Shown here: positions 11,686 to 21,700 of the stretch, one piece after another | How the letters are laid out: each line of letters opens with the position of its first letter | Position numbering within the stretch: position 1 is the first letter of the stretch | Assembly: GCA_030544215.1 (NCBI GenBank) | Contig: JARZZO010000014.1 | Span: 12,310,234-12,374,233, forward strand | DNA from: Zantedeschia hybrid cultivar | Lineage: Eukaryota; Streptophyta; Magnoliopsida; Alismatales; Araceae | Direction: 5' to 3' | Length of the DNA: 64,000 nt | Position numbers and translations under genes: made by a program | Notes under the pieces: model-generated | What the model saw: the letters and a program-made list of their open reading frames with translations, nothing else | What the model was told of the DNA's origin: nothing | Database searches by the model: none

Positions 11686-11984
11686 CACGAGGATCCCCCT
11701 TGGTTTTTGTCTACCCCTTTTTTGTAAGCCTTCGGCCAGGCGGATGGCCGATTTTGTACTTCCCCTTCTGTGAATATAGGAAGTATTTCTAAGTTTTACC
11801 TTGTTATCTTCTGCATGATTAACCGAATCTGGCCTTCAGAAATCCGAGGTCCAATCGTCTGTCCGCTATAGCTCGTAAGGCCGAGAACCGATGCAGGTTC
11901 GGAGCAAATATTGCCACAATGTATACGGCCGGGGCCTTTACTAATGTGGTTCATAAGACCCGAAGGGGTGTTCCGCCGTTCTTG
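11686..11984 (+). other. 3' flank of the antisense gene
   Basis: T-rich run after the stop (TTTTTTGTAAGCC near 11730, TGTGAATATAGG near 11770) resembles a plant 3' UTR/polyadenylation region in plus orientation. No reading frame; a diverged start of the tandem array follows. Confidence 0.4.
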
Positions 11985-13424
11985 ATGCGGTTTACATAGA
12001 TTAAGAGAATAAGATGCCGCGTCCTGATCCGGATTATATGGCCGAAGCTATTCGTCGGATCGAAGGACTCGCGGACTTTGAGAGAATACCATGCCGCTCC
12101 CGATACGGTTTGCATGGCCGAAGCCACTCCCGGTACGGTTTACACGGACTTAGAGAATAACATGCCGCATCCTGATCCGGATTACATGGCTGAAACCATT
12201 CGTCGGATCGAAGGACTCGCGGACTTTGAGAGAATACCATGCCGCTCCCGATACGGTTTGCATGGCCGAAGCCACTCCCGGTACGGTTTACACGGACTTA
12301 GAGAATAACATGCCGCGTCCTGATCCGGATTACATGGTCGAAACCATTCGTCGGATCGAAGGACTCGCGGACTTTGAGAGAATACCATGCCGCTCCCGAT
12401 ACGGTTTGCATGGCCGAAGCCACTCCCGGTACGGTTTACACGGACTTAGAGAATAACATGCCGCGTCCTGATCCGAATTACATGGTCGAAACCATTCGTC
12501 GGATCGAAGGACTCGCGGACTTTGAGAGAATACCATGCCGCTCCCGATACGGTTTGCATGGCCGAAGCCACTCCCGGTACGGTTTACACGGACTTAGAGA
12601 ATAACATGCCGCGTCCTGGTCCGGATTACATGGCCGAAACCATTCGTCGGATCGAAGGACTCGCGGACTTTGAGAGAATACCATGCCGCTCCCGATACGG
12701 TTTGCATGGCCGAAGCCACTCCCGGTACGGTTTACACGGACTTAGAGAATAACATGCCGCGTCATGATCCGGATTACATGGCCGAAACCATTCGTTGGAT
12801 CAAAGGACTCGCGGACTTTGAGAGAATACCATGCCGCTCCCGATACGGTTTGCATGGCCGAAGCCACTCCCGTTACGGTTTACACGGACTTAGAGAATAA
12901 CATGCCGCGTCCTGATCCGGATTACATGGCCGAAATCATTCGTCGGATCGAAGGACTCGCGGACTTTGAGAGAATACCATGCCGCTCCCGATACGGTTTG
13001 CATGGCCGAAGCCACTCCCGGTACGGTTTACACGGACTTAGAGAATAACATGCCGCGTCCTGATCCAGATTACATGGTCGAAACCATTCGTCGGATCGAA
13101 GGACTCGCGGACTTTGAGAGAATACCATGCCGCTCCCGATACGGTTTGCATGGCCGAAGCCACTCCCGGTACGGTTTACACGGACTTAGAGAATAACATG
13201 CCGCGTCCTGATCCGGATTACATGGCCGAAACCATTCGTCGGATCGAAGGACTCGCGGACTTTGAGAGAATACCATGCCGCTCCCGATACGGTTTGCATG
13301 GCCGAAGCCACTCTCGGTACGGTTTACACGGACTTAGAGAATAACATGCCGCGTCCTGATCCGGATTACATGGTCGAAACCATTCGTCGGATCGAAGGAC
13401 TCGCGGACTTTGAGAGAATACCAT
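11985..13424. repeat. 148-bp tandem array inside the retrotransposon
   Basis: About 9.7 head-to-tail copies. The same short frame starts at 12078, 12226, 12374, 12522, 12670, 12966, 13114 and 13262, i.e. multiples of 148 bp. Internal copies differ at only a few sites, while the first partial copy is the most diverged. Each unit contains two related sub-motifs (CTCCCGATACGGTTT and CTCCCGGTACGGTTT). Because 148 is not a multiple of three, no long frame spans the array, so the repeated 76-aa frames are not real genes. It lies between pol and the 3' LTR, the region known to seed satellites in Tat elements. Confidence 0.95.
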
Positions 13425-13487
13425 CAGGTTTCCTGAAAAAGGAATCTTTATTCATACCCTCCGGCTGAAAGCCTGGGGAAAAGTGAC

Positions 13488-14837
13488 TTACACATAATAA
13501 CGCCGGAGGCGCTCTACATTCCAGGTGCGAGGAAGAGGTTGGCCCGAAAGGGTCTCCAACCGATAAGCTCCACGCCTGATCACCTCCTTGACCCGATAGG
13601 GCCCCTCCCAGTTGGGGGCAAGTTTCCCTGAGGCTTCGGCTGGTCTGGAAGCATGAGCATTCCTCAACACGAGGCTCCCTACTACAAAGCCTCGGGGCTT
13701 TACTCGAGTGTCGTGGTACTTGGCCATGCGCTGTTGATAAGCCGCCAGCCGGATACGAGACTTGTCCCGGGTCTCTTCAATGAGGTCTAGGTGGTCTCTC
13801 AGACCTTCTTCGTTGGCCTCTGGATCGTAAGCAACGACCCTGGGAGAGGGAAGGCCGATTTCCACCGGAATAACGGCCTCTACGCCATAGGCCATGCGAA
13901 AGGGAGTTTCGCCGGTGGGGGTTCGGCTTGTCGTCCGATAGGCCCACAGAACACTCGGCAGCTCCTCTACCCATCGGCCTTTAGCTTCGCCGAGGCGGGT
14001 TTTCAATCCTTGCAGGAGGCTTCGGTTGGTGACTTCGACTTGGCCATTTGCTCGAGGATGCGCCACCGAAGTGAATTTGTGAAGTATGTCGAAGCTGTCA
14101 CAGTTGTCGCTAAACCGCCGGCTGTCGAACTGCTTTCCATTGTCAGAAATGATGGCCCGAGGGATGCCGAACCGGCAAATGATGGACTTCCACACGAAGT
14201 TCCAAGCATTGCTATCGGTTATCGACGCGAGGGGTTCGGCTTCGACCCATTTAGTGAAATAATCTACCGCCACGATGAGGAATTTTCTTTGGCCGGTAGC
14301 AATGGGAAAAGGTCCCAGGAGGTCGATTCCCCATTGAGAGAAAGGCCAGGGATCGGACAAGGGGGTCAGAAGGGTGGCTGCCTGATGAATGAGGGAGCTA
14401 AACCTCTGGCACTGGTCACAGCGCCGTACGAGGGCTAGAGCGTCCTCTCGGAGTGTAGGCCACCAGTAACCCTGCCTTAGGAGCTTATGAGCCAAGGCCT
14501 TTCCTCCCGCATGCGCCCCGCACACTCCTTCATGGACTTCTCTTATGGCGTAGTTGGCTTCGGCCGGGCCGAGACATCGCAGCAACGGTCGGCCGAAGGA
14601 CTTCTTGTATAACACCCCGTCCACGAGGAGGAAATGGGATGAGCGTTGCCGAATGCGCTTTGCTTCCTTTGGATCTGGCGAGGCTTCTCCTCGGAGAAGG
14701 AAGGCGACAAGGGGAGTCATCCAGGTCTCGGCTTTTGCCTCGGTGATTTGCATGGCTTCAGGCTCGCCAAGGCTTGGTTCTGCGAGCTCTTCTACGAGGA
14801 TCATTCGGCCTCCTCCTCCGTCTTGAGTTGATGCCAA
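13488..14837 (-). CDS. Integrase part of pol (Tat element), separated from RNase H by an in-frame stop
   Basis: About 449 codons continuing the pol frame after a TGA at 14838-14840; the methionine just behind that stop is not a real start. It has the HHCC zinc-binding region (CDQC near 14420) and the catalytic D, D and E of retroviral-type integrases: GIDLLGPF near 14325, SDNGKQF near 14140, NGQVEVTN near 14030. It ends in a basic C-terminal region with LAPNWEGPYRVKEV, the GPY/F-like module of many Ty3/gypsy integrases. Integrase joins element DNA to the host genome. The three catalytic residues are present, but because of the upstream stop it would not be made as part of an intact polyprotein from this copy without read-through. 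Confidence 0.9.
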   Translation of the reverse strand: MASTQDGGGGRMILVEELAEPSLGEPEAMQITEAKAETWMTPLVAFLLRGEASPDPKEAKRIRQRSSHFLLVDGVLYKKSFGRPLLRCLGPAEANYAIREVHEGVCGAHAGGKALAHKLLRQGYWWPTLREDALALVRRCDQCQRFSSLIHQAATLLTPLSDPWPFSQWGIDLLGPFPIATGQRKFLIVAVDYFTKWVEAEPLASITDSNAWNFVWKSIICRFGIPRAIISDNGKQFDSRRFSDNCDSFDILHKFTSVAHPRANGQVEVTNRSLLQGLKTRLGEAKGRWVEELPSVLWAYRTTSRTPTGETPFRMAYGVEAVIPVEIGLPSPRVVAYDPEANEEGLRDHLDLIEETRDKSRIRLAAYQQRMAKYHDTRVKPRGFVVGSLVLRNAHASRPAEASGKLAPNWEGPYRVKEVIRRGAYRLETLSGQPLPRTWNVERLRRYYV

Positions 14838-16391
14838 TCAGGAAAGTGCATCGGCTCGGGCATTCTCGGCTCTCGGGATCCTCACGATTTTATAAGAATC
14901 GAAGTGAGCGAGGATCTTACGAGTCACCTGGAGATAGGACGCCATCACTGCATCCCGAGCCTCGTATTCCCCGGAAATGTGGCTGGCGATCAGTTGGGAA
15001 TCGCTGAAGGCTTTCAGGTTCCGTGCGCCGAGCTTCTTCGCGGCCCGAAGGCCGGAAATGAGAGCTTCATACTCGGCGGCATTGTTAGTCGCCGGAAAGG
15101 AGAACCGCAAGGCGTACTCCGTGACGATTCCTTCGGGTGAGGCCAGGATCCACCCTGCGCCGCTGCCCGTGGAACATGCGGAACCGTCCACGAAAAGTTG
15201 CCATTCGTCAGTTGGCGCAGAAGTCGAAGTGGCCTCGGCTTCGGGCACGTCGGGTTTAGGCTGAAGTGCCGAGGAAGCCCCGGGGGTGAGTTCTGCGATG
15301 AAGTCCGCCAACGCCTGGGCTTTTATTGCTATCCGAGGTGTGTAGGAGATATCGAACTCTCCTAGCTCGATCGCCCACTTAGCCAGCCTGCCGGACACCT
15401 CCGGCCGGGAGAGAATTTGCCTTAAAGGCTGGTCGGTGAGAACTTTCACAGAATGGGCCAGGAAGTACGGCCGGAGCCTCCTCGCGGACGAGACGAGGGC
15501 CAGAGCCAGCTTCTCTAGGGCAAGATACCGGAGTTCTGCTCCTTGAAGGGCTCGGCTGGTATAATAAACTGGCTTCTGAACGCCATCTTGCTCTCGGACG
15601 AGGACGATACTGAGGGCCGTCTCAGAGACTGCAAGGTACAAGCTCAGGGGTTCTCCGGAAACCGGCTTGGATAAGATGGGGACTTGGGAGAGGTAGGTCT
15701 TCAGCTGACTGAAGGCTGCTTGACACTCATCCGTCCATTCGAAGTTGTTGGCCTTCTTCAGTAGCTTGAAGAAGGGGAAACAGTAGTCGGCCGCTCTTGA
15801 CATGAAGCGGCTTAAGGCTGCGACCCTCCCGTTCAACTTCTGTACTTCTCGGAGGTTTTCCGGGGGGCGCATTTGCAAGATGGCCGAAACCTTCTCAGGA
15901 TTTGCTTCTACCCCTCGATGAGTAACCATGTAGCCGAGGAATTTCCCAGAGGCTACCCCGAAGGCGCACTTAGCCGGGTTCAGCTTCATCTTGTACCGTC
16001 GAAGGGCGGAGAAGGTTTCGGCCAGGTCGGCCAAATGATCTTGGGCGACGCGGCTCTTTACTAACATGTCGTCGATGTAGACCTCCATGTTACGGCCAAG
16101 TTGCGGGGCGAACACCTTATTGACAAGGCGTTGAAAAGTCGCGCCGGCGTTCTTCAGACCGAAGGGCATCTGGGTGTAACAGTATAGGCCCATATCGGTC
16201 GTGAAGCTGGTCTTGCTCTCATCATCCGGATGCATCCGGATCTGGTGGTAGCCTGAGTAGGCGTCAAGGAAGCTTAAGAGCTCGTGGCCGGAGGTCGCGT
16301 CCACCACCTGGTATCCGGGGTAGCGGGAAGCTATCCATTGGACAGGCCTTATTGAGGTTGGTGAAGTCCACGCACATCTGCCACTTGCCAT
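14838..16391 (-). CDS. Reverse transcriptase / dual RNase H part of pol (Tat element)
   Basis: The meaningful frame begins around 16320, where it takes over from the gag-protease frame after a one-base shift; the ATG at 16391 is incidental. RT is recognised by LLSFLDAYSGYHQIRM and the catalytic YIDD near 16069-16080. Next comes the usual Ty3/gypsy RNase H (about 15690-15300, TSRALQGAELRYLALEKLAL), then a second RNase H (FVDGSACSTGSGAGW near 15163-15200, with NNAAEYEAL and DSQL). Two RNase H domains mark the Tat lineage. The frame ends at an in-frame TGA (14838-14840), just before integrase. Its sequence context is consistent with CpG deamination. Confidence 0.9.
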   Translation of the reverse strand: MASGRCAWTSPTSIRPVQWIASRYPGYQVVDATSGHELLSFLDAYSGYHQIRMHPDDESKTSFTTDMGLYCYTQMPFGLKNAGATFQRLVNKVFAPQLGRNMEVYIDDMLVKSRVAQDHLADLAETFSALRRYKMKLNPAKCAFGVASGKFLGYMVTHRGVEANPEKVSAILQMRPPENLREVQKLNGRVAALSRFMSRAADYCFPFFKLLKKANNFEWTDECQAAFSQLKTYLSQVPILSKPVSGEPLSLYLAVSETALSIVLVREQDGVQKPVYYTSRALQGAELRYLALEKLALALVSSARRLRPYFLAHSVKVLTDQPLRQILSRPEVSGRLAKWAIELGEFDISYTPRIAIKAQALADFIAELTPGASSALQPKPDVPEAEATSTSAPTDEWQLFVDGSACSTGSGAGWILASPEGIVTEYALRFSFPATNNAAEYEALISGLRAAKKLGARNLKAFSDSQLIASHISGEYEARDAVMASYLQVTRKILAHFDSYKIVRIPRAENARADALS

Positions 16392-18987
16392 CCTTTTTTG
16401 GCACCAATACCACGTTGGCGATCCAGTCCGGATGATGCACCTCTCGGAGGTGTCCGGCGTCCAGCCCCTTCTGTACTTCGGCTTGGATGGCGACCCTCCT
16501 TTCTTGATTGAAGGTGCGCCGCTTCTGTTTTACCGGGGGCTGGTCGGGACTGGTATGAAGCTGGTGCTCTGCCACCTCCGGGTCAACCCCGGGCATGTCC
16601 GCTGGTGACCAGGCGAAGACGTCGAGATTCTTTTTCAAGAACTCGATAAGCTTCTCTGCTTCGGACTTCTCCAGGCCGGAGCCTATCATCAGGGTTTGTC
16701 CCTCGCCTCCCGGAACCGGGACGGCGAGGAGTGCTTCTCCTGGAGATGCCTCGGCTGACGATTCGATTGTTAGGGTTTCGGCCGCGGCCTTCCCCTTGAC
16801 TGAAATCATGTAACACTGCCGGGCCGCTTCTTGATTCCCTCTGGCCTCGCCTATTCCATGGCTGGTATGAAACTTCAGCTTCTGATGGAAGGACGAAGGC
16901 ACGGCTCCGACCCCGCCGATGAGCCTTCGGCCGAATATGGCGTTGTAGGCTGAATCGATTTTTACAACGGCAAAGTCCGTTTCAACGGTTAATTGCCGGG
17001 GGGTGGTGCCTAAAGTTACAGGGCGTCGGACAATACCCTCTACTCGGCAGGGCGAGCCATTAAAACCGAAGAGGGGGCCCCGGTGAGGCTTCATATTAAC
17101 CTCACTCAATCCCATTTTTTCAAAACAATCGTAAAACAGGATGTTGGGGGCACTACCATTATCAACAAATATTCTATGTACATCATAGCTATTAATTACA
17201 GCATTGACGACGAGGGCGTCATCGTGAGGGACCTGAACATCAATCAGGTCCTCGGAGCCGAAGGTAATGTCTTCTAGACGAGGCCGCTTTGGTTCGCTGT
17301 CAACTGCCGCTACGGTATTGCGCTGCCGCGGCCTTGATCCTTCCCCCGGTCCTCCGGATATCATCATTATAGACCTAAAACTGGGTCTTTGATGGGATGA
17401 TTCTACCGGGGCCGAGGTGACCTTTGGCGGAGGAGCGGCTTCTATCGTCGGGGGTTGTTGCCTGGGCGCTGCAGGGACGTCCTGGTTCCGCTGCGGCGGG
17501 GGCTGCTCCCGTAGATACTGCGGCAGTCTTCCCTCCCGGATGAGGCGGTCGATTTCTTCCCGGAGCTGTCGGCACTCATCCGTCATGTGGCCGATCTCCC
17601 GGTGATACTCACAGTATTTGCCGGGATCCCTTCGACGAGGATCTGTCTTGATGTGATCAGGCCGTCGGATCATGTTTTTCACCTCCATGAGCATTCGGGA
17701 AGGGGGAGCAGGTAAGGGTATATACTGCGGCTGCGGGTCCCGTCGCCTTTCCCTGTCCCAGTCCTCCCGGCGGTGTCGCTTTCGGGAGGGCTCTTGGTCT
17801 TCTGGCCGATGTCGGACCACCTGGGGAGCAGGTGCCGAGGTGGCTTCGGCTGCGGCTTTACCCCTAGACAGCATCAAGGCCTCCCGGTTGATGTATTTAT
17901 GGGCCCGGGCCACGAGGTCCTGGAAAGTAGGGGGATGGTGCTTCCCAATGGAACCGAGGAGCCCCTCGTCCCGGCACCCGCTGATCACGGCCGAGACCGC
18001 GATCAAGCTGTCAAGGTTCGGGATTTGGGCGGCCTCGGTCCGAAACTTGGTGAAGTACTCTTGGAGAGTTTCGGAGGGGCCTTGCCGGATGGCCAGCAAA
18101 CTGGCGGAGGTTTTGCACTGCCGGGTGGCATCATAAAACTGGTCGATGAACAACTGGCCCAACTGAACTAAGGAATGAATGGAGTTGGGGGCCAGTGTCT
18201 CGAACCAGGTGAGGGCGATTTTTTCAAGGGTGAGGGGGAAAAGACGGCAGCGGACTGCCTCGGAGATCGCTCGGACCGGAAGGTAAGCGTTAAATCTCTG
18301 GAAATGACAGACCGGATCTGTCATTCCGTCGTAGAGAGGGTCCTTCGGCAGCTTGAAATTGGAGGGCACCTCGGTGGCCAGGAGCTCCGCCGTGAATGGG
18401 GTTTGCTCCAGGATGTTGCTGGCGAGAGGCGCCCCGTAAGGCCGAGACACCATCTGCTGCATCTCTTTGCGCATCGCCATCAGCCGCTGGTCCAGGTCCG
18501 GGGCAGTCGAGGTGGTGACAGATTGTCCTCCGGTCCGGGCCGGACGGAATTCTGACGAAGCATATTCTTGCTCCGTCAGGCGATCGATGCGGGGGGCTCG
18601 GGTAGGCAACGCCGAGGGCTCGCGCGTCGATGTGGTTTCGTGGAGAGAAACCGGTGCAGGCGCCGGCCGGAACCGGGCGTCTTGTACTGGGTAGAGTGCG
18701 GGGAGCGACGCCTGTTGAGGAAGCTGTCCCATCAGTCCCATGCGCTGGGCGATGGCGGACACCATCTCCTGAAGAGGCGGTAGGGACGTGACGGCAGCCG
18801 CCAGCGTTGTCACCTGCTGCTGGAGCACCCCCAATCGGTCTTCCGAGCCGAGAGACTCCGGTATGGTTGGCAAAGGCAGGTTCGGCGGGGCAGAAGGAAC
18901 TCTTTCGGTTGGCAGCATCTGCGCCGAGGCCTCCCGTGCCTCTGCTTCGCTCTGTCCGGACCGTCGGGTGACAGGTCGTTGAGACAT
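16264..18987 (-). CDS. gag, protease and start of reverse transcriptase (Tat element)
   Basis: I choose the ATG at 18987-18985, 35 nt inside the 5' LTR; the open frame extends upstream to 19083, but that part is within the LTR. Gag carries the retrotransposon gag region (LTLEKIALTWFETLAP and the following 130 residues), then an Arg-rich stretch and a zinc-knuckle-like CEYHREIGHMTDEC near 17570-17615. Protease has the active-site loop FVDNGSAPNILF near 17155-17165. The RT start is seen in LVPKKDGKWQMCVDFTNLNK. The frame then shifts by one base around 16310-16320, giving about 18 unrelated residues and a stop at 16264. Gag-Pol would normally be one polyprotein processed by the protease in cytoplasmic particles. 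Confidence 0.9.
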   Translation of the reverse strand: MSQRPVTRRSGQSEAEAREASAQMLPTERVPSAPPNLPLPTIPESLGSEDRLGVLQQQVTTLAAAVTSLPPLQEMVSAIAQRMGLMGQLPQQASLPALYPVQDARFRPAPAPVSLHETTSTREPSALPTRAPRIDRLTEQEYASSEFRPARTGGQSVTTSTAPDLDQRLMAMRKEMQQMVSRPYGAPLASNILEQTPFTAELLATEVPSNFKLPKDPLYDGMTDPVCHFQRFNAYLPVRAISEAVRCRLFPLTLEKIALTWFETLAPNSIHSLVQLGQLFIDQFYDATRQCKTSASLLAIRQGPSETLQEYFTKFRTEAAQIPNLDSLIAVSAVISGCRDEGLLGSIGKHHPPTFQDLVARAHKYINREALMLSRGKAAAEATSAPAPQVVRHRPEDQEPSRKRHRREDWDRERRRDPQPQYIPLPAPPSRMLMEVKNMIRRPDHIKTDPRRRDPGKYCEYHREIGHMTDECRQLREEIDRLIREGRLPQYLREQPPPQRNQDVPAAPRQQPPTIEAAPPPKVTSAPVESSHQRPSFRSIMMISGGPGEGSRPRQRNTVAAVDSEPKRPRLEDITFGSEDLIDVQVPHDDALVVNAVINSYDVHRIFVDNGSAPNILFYDCFEKMGLSEVNMKPHRGPLFGFNGSPCRVEGIVRRPVTLGTTPRQLTVETDFAVVKIDSAYNAIFGRRLIGGVGAVPSSFHQKLKFHTSHGIGEARGNQEAARQCYMISVKGKAAAETLTIESSAEASPGEALLAVPVPGGEGQTLMIGSGLEKSEAEKLIEFLKKNLDVFAWSPADMPGVDPEVAEHQLHTSPDQPPVKQKRRTFNQERRVAIQAEVQKGLDAGHLREVHHPDWIANVVLVPKKDGKWQMCVDFTNLNKACPMDSFPLPRIPGGGRDLRPRALKLP

Positions 18988-19000
18988 GACTTGTTTTGTT

Positions 19001-19022
19001 GGTTCCCACAGACGGCGCCACG
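19001..19022 (-). other. Primer-binding site next to the 5' LTR
   Basis: On the minus strand the sequence directly after the 5' LTR reads CGTGGCGCCGTCTGTGGGAA. TGGCGCCG matches the 3' end expected for a tRNA ending CGGCGCCA (tRNA-Asp type) and is common in Tat elements. Confidence 0.75.
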
Positions 19023-19938
19023 TGATGTAGCCGAAGCTATCAGGACCGGATTCCGAGGCTGGAATCCGAAGAAGTGGATCCAAAGCCGGTTCGGATCGGT
19101 GTTATTGAGGCCCGACGGGGATCCGGAAGGCGGAGGAAGCAGAGGCGAAGTCGAAGGTCCGAATGCCGAGACTGGCTCGGTCGGCGGCTGGCTTGCCCCG
19201 GGAAGTTGTGGCCGAAGCTTCTTCGGCCGTTGAGGGGATGGCGCGATGCCGAGTCTCCTCGACGGCGGGGCAGCCGGCGAACGGCGTCGAGACCAGAGAG
19301 AGGAGTCCGAGGTCGGTGGCCGAGACCGACTCGGGAAGGTCGGCGATGATTCGAACCGAGCTCCTGCAGGAGGGAAAGAAGAAGAAACCGGTCAGCAGGA
19401 GTCCCAGGCTCTGGCCCTTAGGAACCCCCTCCGACGGTCAAGTTAGCTTCTGAAGATGATTCGATTCAGAAGGCAAAAAGTAGCTTTTATGCTAGTTGGA
19501 CCGTAGTCCTTAAGGGTCTCGGAGGCAAAGAATTGCATACCTTTGGCAATAAATAGCGGTGTATTTATAGCAGAGGATAGAGGATGGTTAACGATGGTAG
19601 CCGATATAGGACTAAACGCGGGCTTACTGGTAAACCGCCATAGTACCTGGTCCGCCACCGGAGTGGGCCGGACTCGGCTATCGGGCCGAAGGGGGTTGGG
19701 CCGCTGATGGGCCGAAGCCTGCTGGGCCTTGGGCTGCCGTGCTGTTCCCGGGCCGTAGGCTGGTGGGCCGCTGACGGGCTGAAGCCTGTTGGGCCAGAAG
19801 CGACGGTGCCGCTTATGGGTCGAGGGGCTATTGGGCCGCTAATGGGCCGAAGGCTCCCTGAGGGCCTTGCGCTGCTGCTGCTGGGCTGAACGGGGTTTGG
19901 GCTTGTTCTTATGGGCCGAATCGGATTCTGCCTCATCA
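19023..19938 (-). repeat. 5' LTR of the Tat element
   Basis: 916 bp, direct repeat of 7430-8346. The minus-strand TATAAATA (19569-19562) is the probable promoter of gag-pol, giving a U3 of roughly 370-400 bp. Compared with the other LTR, most of the differences I saw are C/T or G/A transitions, as expected for methylated DNA. Confidence 0.95.
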
Positions 19939-20265
19939 ATTTTGTTACAAGGTGTTTATGTTTACATGTGCATATGCAAATTTATGAATTACAAATTACA
20001 TATTCATCATAACTCAAGACTCGAACTATATCTCTCGTGAGTGAGCCGATATCATTGTTTTCAAGACGTCACCTAAGTGACGCCAAGCCATAAAAAAAGC
20101 AACACTACGAGGAAGGTTCTCGGTGGACATGAACTGACACTTGGCACACCTTGGTATATAAATTAGTACTTTATTTTATGCTTAGACAAACCTTTTCAAC
20201 AATTCCTTTTTACTTGCTGGGCGAGGGTAGTTTGAGATGTATCTTATTAGGTTAAGGACGTGTTT

Positions 20266-20534
20266 GGTAAAATTTTTATTGAAAAATTATTTTTGATTTT
20301 CATTTTTTACGTAGAATGAGTTGAGGAAGAGAAATTATAATTAATTTTGATTTGTCAACTCTTTCGTAACAATCTCACTTTTTCTCTAATCTTGAAAAAA
20401 AAAATTTGTAACTTTTGATTGTAAGTGAAAATACAAGTAAAATATCATATAAATGATTTCTAAGATTCAATGGCTTCCGAAAAAAATAACTAAATAAAAA
20501 TGTAAAAGTACTTTCAAATAAAAACTACGCCAAA
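20266..20534. mobile_element. Tourist-like MITE family A, copy 2
   Basis: Ends GGACGTGTTTGG (left) and CCAAACACGACC (right) are inverted repeats with one mismatch, flanked by TAA on both sides. A 3-bp TAA/TTA duplication with a GG...TGTTTGG terminus is the PIF/Harbinger Tourist signature. The interior aligns with the other family A copies (TAGAATGAGTTGAGG, TTTTTCTCTAATCTT). Confidence 0.8.
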
Positions 20535-21378
20535 CACGACCTAAATAAGGATAGATGCCCAAAACATATCGGTCCTTTTGCTTTTTTAGCTCCCATGATG
20601 CTAGCCTTTTTTAGTTCACGTTCCTTGAGAAGATGAGAAGGAAGAAAAGAAGAAAGGACAGGCAATTCTTCCACCGTGTCTTGCTACTTATTTTGTTGCT
20701 TCAATTCTATCTTATATCCTTTCAAATTATCTCATTGCTTCTTTCTGAAGCCCGAAGCATACCTGCCCTTGTGCCAATTTAATTCCACGGTTCTAATTAA
20801 TGTGTATTAGTTCGTTTTAGTGGAGAAGATGAGAAGAAAAGAAGAGACAGGTGACCTTTCCAAGACCTTTTGCTATTTTGTTGCTTCAATTCTATCCTTT
20901 ATCTTTCGATGAAGTAATCTTTCATCAATTCTTATCCAGTAGGTTCTTTTTTTTTCTTATTCTTTTACTTTCTTCTTGCGCAATAAAGTTTTCAAACAAC
21001 ATTGTCACCGAAAATCCAATAATTTGAATACTAAATTTGTAAGGCTCAAAGGAAGAAATCATGAACATTCCCGTGGACGCTATCAGTAGTGTTAGGCCCT
21101 TGTACCTAGCAGACATAGTCTACTCTCCCAATATGGGCATGAAAAAGTCAAGTCAACGCCCAAAGCTCTTTAAAGTCAACTCTCCAGGATTCTTCAAATC
21201 TAACATTTTTCAACGGAGAGGGGGAAATCTCCATGCCTGAAAGGGGACCCCCCAGGGGTCATGGCCAGGCCATATGCAACTATAGTGTTCCAAGTGATGA
21301 ATGTGTTCAAAAATCAAAAGCAACAACTAGGGTGCAATCTCCTGTGCTGTATGACTACACACCGACTCCTTTTCATAA
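20535..21378. other. Intergenic DNA with a local direct repeat
   Basis: A block of roughly 90 bp beginning GAGAAGATGAGAAG and containing TTTTGTTGCTTCAATTCTATC appears at about 20627-20722 and again at 20823-20907 with indels. No coding sequence recognised. Confidence 0.6.
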
Positions 21379-21700
21379 GAGTAATACTTGTTGCATCGTA
21401 TGTGGTGTAGTAAGTGGGATACAACTCACAATACTTTTTTTTTTATTTTTTAAAGATGAGGCGTATCATGCCTGACGTGTTCGTACAATTAGATCTCCGA
21501 TCGGATGATCTAAAAAATAAAAAATTAAATTTAGGGCGAGCTCAATAAATTGAGTTTTAATTTTAATTTTTATTTTTTTTTTAGATTTTCCAATCAAAGA
21601 TTGAATTGTATAAATATGTCAGATATAGTAAACTCAATTTTTATAAAATTTGCAAAAATAATTAACGTGGGCTGCACCCCATACGGCCCAGCACGCATTA
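21379..21700. mobile_element. MITE family B, copy 3
   Basis: Left end GAGTAATACTTGTTGCA is nearly the same as the 61981 copy. The right end (GCACGCATTAT) is a diverged inverse. The family's internal ATCTCCGATCGGATGATCT is near 21489. Target duplication is not clear. Confidence 0.5.

Larger units (their letters stand above)
7425..19943 (-). mobile_element. Complete Tat-lineage Ty3/gypsy LTR retrotransposon with target duplication
   Basis: The element proper is 7430-19938 (12,509 bp), coding on the minus strand. Both LTRs start TGATGTAG and end CCTCATCA on the plus strand, and the insertion is flanked by a perfect ATTTT duplication at 7425-7429 and 19939-19943. Order from its own 5' end: LTR, primer-binding site, gag, protease, RT, RNase H, second RNase H, integrase, 148-bp tandem array, opposite-strand spliced gene, polypurine tract, LTR. 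The two consecutive RNase H domains and an antisense extra gene between pol and the 3' LTR are hallmarks of the Tat lineage (relatives: RIRE2, Grande, Retand, Ogre). By eye the LTRs differ at about 11 substitutions and one 1-bp indel (roughly 98.7% identity), so it is recent, but pol has a stop codon and a frameshift. Confidence 0.95.

Noticed and set aside
11985..13424. CRISPR-like look of evenly spaced repeats
   Set aside because: Units are directly adjacent with no unique spacers, and the genome is eukaryotic.
12078..13468. Repeated 76-aa plus-strand and 68-aa minus-strand frames at 148-bp spacing
   Set aside because: They are by-products of a tandem array whose unit is not a multiple of three; identical frames in every unit and on both strands are not independent genes.
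13791..14438. 215-aa plus-strand frame opposite integrase
   Set aside because: Shadow of the integrase frame; no domain and outside the antisense gene's exons.
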